Source: Leyella stercorea
GTDB taxonomy: Bacteria; Bacteroidota; Bacteroidia; Bacteroidales; Bacteroidaceae
NCBI RefSeq assembly: GCF_019052365.1
Contig: NZ_JAHQUY010000056.1
Location: forward strand, 1 to 19,574
DNA length: 19,574 bases
Direction: 5' to 3'
Position numbers and translations under genes: made by a program. Positions 15,015 to 19,574 of this stretch are shown piece by piece (position 1 is the stretch's first letter; the number at the start of each line of letters is the position of its first letter). The notes below the pieces were generated by a model. The model had not been told where the DNA came from, did not search any database, and worked only from the letters and a program-made list of their open reading frames with translations.

Positions 15015-15192
15015 ATTATGGTGTGATGTTGAGATGTTGAGGTGTTGTGATGTTGTGATGGTGAGGTGTTGAGATGGTGAGATGTTGAGATTAGCTTTTC
15101 AATTCAAAATTCTTTAATTCAGAATCGGCGCAGCCGACAATTCAAAATTCAAAACTCAAAACTCAAAATTGCCTTCGGCAACAATTCAAAAC
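15015..15192. repeat. Simple-sequence intergenic region: GATGTTGA tract and AATTCAAAA array
   Basis: From about 15018 to 15090 the plus strand is a degenerate run of GATGTTGA/GGTGTTGA units; in the lolD-sense strand this is a C/A/T-rich unstructured leader. From about 15100 to 15198 a unit AATTCAAAA(C/T)T recurs about seven times, split by two small stems, TCGGC-GCA-GCCGA (15125-15137) and TTGCC-TTC-GGCAA (15169-15181). The last unit runs into the stop codon of the antiporter gene. Confidence 0.75.
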
Positions 15193-17313
15193 TCAAAATT
15201 TCTTCTTAATCCACTTTCCGATTGCCTCGTATGCGCTCTGGTCCTCGGTGTGCTGCGGCTGAGCGAATGTCATTTCGTCCATAGCGTCGCCGTGCTGGTC
15301 GGGGAAGATGATCATGATGTTTGAGCCAGAGAAGTGGTGCTTTATCTCTTCGGGCAGATGCTCCAGCGCGTTCTTGAACGACACCGTGCCCTTTCTTGCC
15401 GTCACAACCACGAAGAGATGGTCCTTCTGTATGCTCTCGGCGATGTGCGGCATCTCGTTCCAGTGGGTCATCTCGGTGAACGAGCAGCGCATGGTGGGGT
15501 GGTAGTGGCGTATGTAGTCGGCTATGAGCGGCAGCGTGTCGCCACGTCCGTGAAACTCCGTGTGGCACTCCATGTTGCACGCCAGACGCGAGAGGCGCTC
15601 CAGCCAGCGGTAGAAGCCAGGCTCGAACTGCGCACGCGACGGCACAGCCACCTTTATGCGGCGTATCGTTGCCAGTGGCTGGTTGAGGCGAGCCATTATT
15701 ATCTGAGAGTTGAGGCCGTTGAAGAGGCTCTGGTGGAACGCTCCCCAGAACTTCTGCGACACCTCAGGGTGCATGTGCATGCCGATGATGATGTCCGTTG
15801 CGCGGAACTCCTTGAAGGCGTGGCGTATGCCGTTGGCGATGTTCGCCGCAACGCGCACCTGCGTCTGCATCGTCATATCTGCCGACGCGCTGTACTGCGC
15901 CATGCGCTCCAGCAGCTGGCTGCCTTTCTCCAGGTTGCGCTGCATGTCGTCGTCGTCGTACACCACGTTCAGACCCACGAGCTGTGTGGTGTTCTTCGGG
16001 TTGCGCATGAGCATCGCGAGGTTAACGAGGCGCTGCGCATACTCGGGGTATTTCAGCGGTATGAGAATCTTCTCCTCAGCCGTGGCCGGCTTGTCGTCGC
16101 TCGGCATCTCGCGGTCGCGCAGCGTGATCTGTTGCGCCGCACGCTCTGTCATCATCGTCGAGATGATGCACGTAACGAGAATCATGAGCACCACGCTGTT
16201 CAGCATGTCGTCGGTGACGAGCGGCTTGCCCGGCTCCAGCTCCACGCGCATACCGATCATGAGCATGGCGATGGCGCCGGCGGCGTGTGCCGAAGTGAGT
16301 CCGAACATCATGTTGCCCGACGACTTCGGCAGTCGGAACATGGAGGCTGCGGTGTATGCGGCTATCGCCTTGCCGAGCGTTCCGAAGCCCGCAATGACGA
16401 GCATCGCTATGATGATGGTGCTGCCCTCGAAGAGCAGTCGCACGTTGATGAGCATGCCCACGCCGATGAGGAAGTAGGGTATGAAGAGTGCGTTGCCGAT
16501 GAACTCGATGCGGTTCATAAGCGGCGACACGTGGGGTATGTAGCGGTTGAGGATGATGCCGGCTACGAAGGCGCCGATGATGCCTTCAAGACCTGCGACT
16601 TCGCTCGCCGCCGCACTCATGAAGAGCATCGACATCACGAATATGAACTGCATGACGGCGTCGCTGTAGCGGCGCAGGAACCAGCGCGTGAAGCGCGGAA
16701 TGAGCAGGAACATCGCGACGCAGTAGCCCACGAACTTGCCCACGAACAGCAGCCAGAACCACACGCTCGTCTCGCCGCCGTACGAGGCGACGATGGCTGT
16801 AAGCGCCACGAGCGCCATGAGCAGCGAAATCATCGACGAACCGACCGAGAGCGTCACGCTCGGCTTGCGCTGCAGACCGTAGCGGCCCACTATGGGGTAG
16901 GCGATGAGCGTGTTCGACGCCATGAGGCAGCCCAAGAGCAGCGACGCGAACACGGAGTAATGCAGCAGGGATATGCTGGCGAAGTATGTCAGCACGAGCG
17001 GCAGCGCGAACGTGAGCAGACCGAATCCGAGGAAGCGGCCCTTGTTGCGTTTCACGCCCTCCATGTCCATCTCCAGCGAGGCGAGGAACATGATGTAGTA
17101 GAGTCCGACCTTGCCGAACAGCTCGAACGAGTCGTCGCGCGCAAGGATGTTGAAGCCGTACTTGCCGACTGCTACTCCGGCGAGCACCATGCCAATGATA
17201 TGCGGGATGCGCAGCTTGCCCATGATGATTGGGGCAAACAGAATGATGAGCATCACCACAAAGAATATCAGGGTGGGGTCGGTTATCGGGAAATAGCTGG
17301 CAAGATTGGTCAT
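15193..17313 (-). CDS. CPA2-type cation/proton antiporter with soluble C-terminal half
   Basis: The 706-residue protein has a membrane domain (residues about 12-395) of roughly 12 or more segments in the Na_H_Exchanger arrangement. It includes LRIPHIIGMVLAGVAVG (35-51), LYYIMFLASLEMDMEG, LLLGCLMASNTLIAYPIVGRYG, and AFVAGIILNRYIP. It should exchange a monovalent cation for protons across the inner membrane. The C-terminal ~300 residues are cytoplasmic and alpha/beta. They resemble two universal-stress-like modules (ILIPLKYPEYAQRLVNLAMLM near 412-432; IKVAVPSRAQFEPGFYRWLERL near 570-590) and lack the GxGxxG of Kef/TrkA NAD-binding domains. The likely ion (Na+ or K+) cannot be decided. A promoter-like pair lies at 17337-17367. 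No clear terminator follows, so read-through into lolD is possible. Confidence 0.88.
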   Translation of the reverse strand: MTNLASYFPITDPTLIFFVVMLIILFAPIIMGKLRIPHIIGMVLAGVAVGKYGFNILARDDSFELFGKVGLYYIMFLASLEMDMEGVKRNKGRFLGFGLLTFALPLVLTYFASISLLHYSVFASLLLGCLMASNTLIAYPIVGRYGLQRKPSVTLSVGSSMISLLMALVALTAIVASYGGETSVWFWLLFVGKFVGYCVAMFLLIPRFTRWFLRRYSDAVMQFIFVMSMLFMSAAASEVAGLEGIIGAFVAGIILNRYIPHVSPLMNRIEFIGNALFIPYFLIGVGMLINVRLLFEGSTIIIAMLVIAGFGTLGKAIAAYTAASMFRLPKSSGNMMFGLTSAHAAGAIAMLMIGMRVELEPGKPLVTDDMLNSVVLMILVTCIISTMMTERAAQQITLRDREMPSDDKPATAEEKILIPLKYPEYAQRLVNLAMLMRNPKNTTQLVGLNVVYDDDDMQRNLEKGSQLLERMAQYSASADMTMQTQVRVAANIANGIRHAFKEFRATDIIIGMHMHPEVSQKFWGAFHQSLFNGLNSQIIMARLNQPLATIRRIKVAVPSRAQFEPGFYRWLERLSRLACNMECHTEFHGRGDTLPLIADYIRHYHPTMRCSFTEMTHWNEMPHIAESIQKDHLFVVVTARKGTVSFKNALEHLPEEIKHHFSGSNIMIIFPDQHGDAMDEMTFAQPQHTEDQSAYEAIGKWIKKKF

Positions 17314-17336
17314 GAACTGATTGTTTTTTTACCTGC

Positions 17337-17367
17337 AAAGATAAACAAAAAATCGCTAACAGCTCAA
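17337..17367 (-). promoter_or_regulatory. Candidate promoter of the antiporter gene
   Basis: On the minus strand TTGA (17367-17364), 19 bases, then TATCTTTG (17344-17337). The -7 box is exact. It is 23 bases upstream of the ATG at 17313, implying a very short leader. Confidence 0.5.
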
Positions 17368-17378
17368 TCAGTGTTAAT

Positions 17379-17417
17379 AAAAAAACTCCGCATGCATAGC
17401 GCATACGGAGTTTTTTT
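17379..17417. terminator. Terminator after the lipoprotein gene
   Basis: CTCCG-C-ATGC (17386-17395) pairs with GCAT-A-CGGAG (17401-17410), with one mismatch, around ATAGC; runs of seven A and seven T flank it. It lies 6 bases past the stop of the 17423-18463 gene and upstream of the antiporter promoter, so it insulates the two units. Confidence 0.85.
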
Positions 17418-17422
17418 ATGTG

Positions 17423-18463
17423 TTAATAGCCTACGGTGAGGGTGTTCACGCAAATCATGCGGAAGCTAAAGCCGTCTTCCGATCCGCTATAGTCTTCATA
17501 GACGCGCATCTGCTTGCCCTTGAAGCGCACGGTGGTATAGCCCTCCCAGTCGCTGTTGTCGGGATCGTACGGATCCCAAAAGTGCAATGTGCCGCTGGTA
17601 GCGTCTGTCCAATCCCATTTTGCCACCTCTGCTGTGTGGTCCATGTAGAAGCAGATGTATGTGTTGTTTGTAGAGAATATTACGCGGTAGCAGAACTCGC
17701 TGTCCTCGTCGAGAACATCGTCCTTGTCATAATCCCACTTCTGTGCAGCCGGCGAGAGATCAATATTGTGCGAGACAACACCGTTTGTAATCCACTGCTT
17801 GCCGTGTGCTATGTATGCACCGTTGAGATAGTGCCATGTCTCGAAGCTGTTCATTCGCCATGAGCGGCAGAGGCTTCCAGTCCAATCCGTATTCTCTGTT
17901 TCTGCATAATTCACGTATACCGTCGACTTCACGCCGTTGCTGTTGGTGTATACCACAGTAGAACTGCCTTCCTGCAGCTTGCGCAGGTCGAGCAATGCGC
18001 CGTTGTTGAATCGGTACACGCCCTTCTGCTCGCGTGTGTATGTGCCGTAAGTGTACGAACCGTTGTCGAAGATTATTGTGCCGTCCTCGTTGGCACGTGT
18101 AGCCATGCGCTTTGTGCCGCGTTTCTTGAAGACAGAAACCGATCCGTCTGCCTCGCGCTTCGCTTTCACGGTCTTCTGCGGCGCATGGTTGTTGTTTGCT
18201 CCGCTCATGAGGTAGTGACCGTCGCCGAAAAGCTCGATAGACGAGAATTCGGGATTGCCTTCTACTGTACTCTGAACCTCGACCTTTATCGCGTCCTCAG
18301 CATAAGGCTCATCTTCGAAATTGCCGGGTGTGAACTCTGTGGTAGGCAATGCGCCTGCAGGTATCTTCTCATCGCCATATTCGCCGTTTTCGTCGCTTTC
18401 GCAGGCTGTGAAGCCTACCGATGCAAGAGCGATGAGGCAGGCATAAAGAAAGTTTCTTTTCAT
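17423..18463 (-). CDS. Lipoprotein of unknown function, probably surface-exposed
   Basis: The 346-residue product has a lipoprotein signal MKRNFLYACLIALASVGFTAC, with C21 as the lipid site. The next residues ESDENGEYGDE are strongly acidic, like the export signals that send Bacteroidetes lipoproteins to the cell surface. The mature part is rich in Tyr, Trp, Asn and Gly with alternating strands (for example DGTIIFDNGSYTYGTYTREQKGVYRFNNGALLDL near 128-160 and the tail TVRFKGKQMRVYEDYSGSEDGFSFRMICVN), suggesting a beta-rich fold. I recognise no family and see no catalytic motif. It begins 44 bases after the stop of the barrel-protein gene (18508-19416), in the same direction with no promoter box between, so the two are probably one unit. 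It ends at a strong terminator. Confidence 0.8.
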   Translation of the reverse strand: MKRNFLYACLIALASVGFTACESDENGEYGDEKIPAGALPTTEFTPGNFEDEPYAEDAIKVEVQSTVEGNPEFSSIELFGDGHYLMSGANNNHAPQKTVKAKREADGSVSVFKKRGTKRMATRANEDGTIIFDNGSYTYGTYTREQKGVYRFNNGALLDLRKLQEGSSTVVYTNSNGVKSTVYVNYAETENTDWTGSLCRSWRMNSFETWHYLNGAYIAHGKQWITNGVVSHNIDLSPAAQKWDYDKDDVLDEDSEFCYRVIFSTNNTYICFYMDHTAEVAKWDWTDATSGTLHFWDPYDPDNSDWEGYTTVRFKGKQMRVYEDYSGSEDGFSFRMICVNTLTVGY

Positions 18464-18507
18464 ATATGTTTTCGTTTAGGGTTTTCTATTCTGATTTTTT
18501 TTGTTGC

Positions 18508-19416
18508 TTAGAAGCGGATGGCTACGTATGCGCGGATGCCGCTCTGCTTCAGCGTGAACTTCTCGGTTGAGAAGTAGCTCTCGCTGTCGCCCTCGTCGTA
18601 GTCGCTGCCGTTGTCGTAGTCGCCGTCGTTGTTGCCCTCGTCGTCGCCGCCGTCGAAGCTTGCCTGCTTGTACTTAACCTTGCCCCAAAGACCCTCGACA
18701 CCGAGCGAGATGCACTTGTAAGCCACCGATACGCCGGCTGCCATCATGCAACCGAAACCGTAGGCGAAGGTGTCGTTCTGCAGCACGCCCGTTGCCGTAG
18801 GCATCACGTGGAAGTAGGCTGCTGCGATGAGCTTGTTCCAAGGATTAACGCTTACGCTCGGACCAACGTGTACGCTGTAGTCGAACTTGTGCATACCGAG
18901 GTTGATGTTGCCAGGAAGTACAGACGGATTGCCGTCGGGCTTGCCGCTGACGATGTCGTCGAAGCCGTCAGAAGCGCGTGTGCCGGTCTGGTCGCTGGTG
19001 CCAACATTGTTGAGTTTCAGCTTGGTATAGGTGAAGTCGAAGAAGCCGTAGTCGATACCAATCTTGATGAGTCCGGCGATTGGCTTGGCGTGAAGATAGG
19101 CTGTGCGACCCTGCTGTACGAAGAACGATCCGTTGGTCTTCCATGTCATCGCCTCGCCGTCTGTGCGCTCGAGGTTAGGCTGGGTGATACCGAACTTCCA
19201 GTATTTCTTGCGCTTCCAAACCTTAGTGTAGTTCTGCTCCTTTTCAAGGGTGTTCACGCGGTTCTCCATCTGTGCGAGCTTCTCGCTCAGAGTGTCTACG
19301 GGTTGGGTCAGAACAGAGTCTGACGATGCGCTGTAGGTCTGCACAGACGCTGCTGATGCAGACATGGCAATGGCGGTGAAGGCTGCCATCATTACAGTCT
19401 TGATAACTTTTCTCAT
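18508..19416 (-). CDS. Outer-membrane beta-barrel-like protein with coiled coil and acidic loop
   Basis: The 302 residues start with a signal peptide (cut near SASA, residue 22). A short coiled coil follows (about 43-62, LSEKLAQMENRVNTLEKEQN). From about 70 on the chain shows alternating amphipathic strands (for example LIKIGIDYGFFDFTYTKLKL, FDYSVHVGPSVSV, ISLGVEGLWGKVKY) and ends in AYVAIRF; a terminal aromatic residue is typical of outer-membrane barrels. The coiled coil before the barrel resembles trimeric or peptidoglycan-touching porin-like proteins, but no specific family is recognised. Between strands near the C-terminus lies a loop of about 25 residues (255-279) made mostly of Asp, Glu, Gly and Asn, probably exposed and perhaps cation-binding. 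It is probably the first gene of a two-gene unit with the lipoprotein downstream. A -7-like box lies at 19506-19513. Confidence 0.75.
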   Translation of the reverse strand: MRKVIKTVMMAAFTAIAMSASAASVQTYSASSDSVLTQPVDTLSEKLAQMENRVNTLEKEQNYTKVWKRKKYWKFGITQPNLERTDGEAMTWKTNGSFFVQQGRTAYLHAKPIAGLIKIGIDYGFFDFTYTKLKLNNVGTSDQTGTRASDGFDDIVSGKPDGNPSVLPGNINLGMHKFDYSVHVGPSVSVNPWNKLIAAAYFHVMPTATGVLQNDTFAYGFGCMMAAGVSVAYKCISLGVEGLWGKVKYKQASFDGGDDEGNNDGDYDNGSDYDEGDSESYFSTEKFTLKQSGIRAYVAIRF

Positions 19417-19505
19417 TGTCTTTTGTATTTTAACTGATTTTTAACTTTGCAGGGACATAACGCCTTTGAAACGTTAGAAAAATACTTAATACTTTTTACT
19501 ATATG

Positions 19506-19513
19506 CAAAGTTA
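19506..19513 (-). promoter_or_regulatory. -7 box upstream of the barrel-protein gene
   Basis: TAACTTTG on the minus strand matches TAnnTTTG. No good -33 box is found at 19-20 bases; TTTTAG lies slightly further out. The position gives an AU-rich leader of about 85 nt. Confidence 0.4.
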
Positions 19514-19574
19514 TATAAAAGTTATTGCTGTCCGCTAAAACTTTTCATACAAAATAAATTAGGGCTGACACTTC

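Noticed and set aside
15334..17439. 701-codon plus-strand open frame
   Set aside because: It lies opposite the antiporter gene, is rich in Arg, His, Val and Glu, and has no signal or domain. It is the antisense reading of a GC-rich gene.

Overview
The window looks like chromosome from a Bacteroidales bacterium, most likely Prevotella-like. The reasons: several start regions carry the Bacteroidetes promoter (a TTTG-type -33 box about 19-20 bases from TAnnTTTG); there are no Shine-Dalgarno sites; large secreted proteins end in T9SS-like tails; a kinase carries a BspA-type leucine-rich tail; and a LytTR regulator is paired with a TPR histidine kinase. All intact genes except rplS lie on the minus strand.

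Layout. 1-745 is a decayed accessory stretch holding an internal fragment of a RhuM-type gene. 745-2639 has a small secreted protein and a cytoplasmic protein kinase fused to a short BspA repeat. 2640-5001 holds three tandem 52-base repeats with an inverted copy, a secreted protein with a C-terminal sorting-like tail, and an intergenic region with what I read as a free-standing small RNA gene of about 60 nt. 5002-7476 is a large secreted protein with five Ig-like repeats; behind its promoter is an array of four 22-base hairpins. 7800-7970 is a 2[4Fe-4S] ferredoxin, with its own terminator and a palindrome at its promoter. 8095-9811 is a 5'-nucleotidase split into two secreted proteins, C-terminal half first. 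rplS (10017-10382) is the only intact plus-strand gene; it has a good promoter, a structured leader and a bidirectional terminator.

From 15014 down to 10447, four genes run head to tail: a LolD-like ABC ATPase, a CvfB-like S1 RNA-binding protein, a lipoprotein-like TPR histidine kinase and its LytTR response regulator. They end at the terminator shared with rplS. Upstream are a CPA2-type cation/proton antiporter with a soluble C-terminal half (15193-17313), then a lipoprotein and an outer-membrane barrel protein (17423-19416) that look like a two-gene unit.

Most of the window is core or ordinary envelope biology. The parts that deserve a second look are the candidate small RNA, the kinase-BspA fusion with its sharp base-composition step, the 22-base hairpin array, the rplS leader, and the ferredoxin promoter palindrome. 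I do not see a complete new defence or mobile system. All family assignments are from reading the protein sequences; no database search was run.
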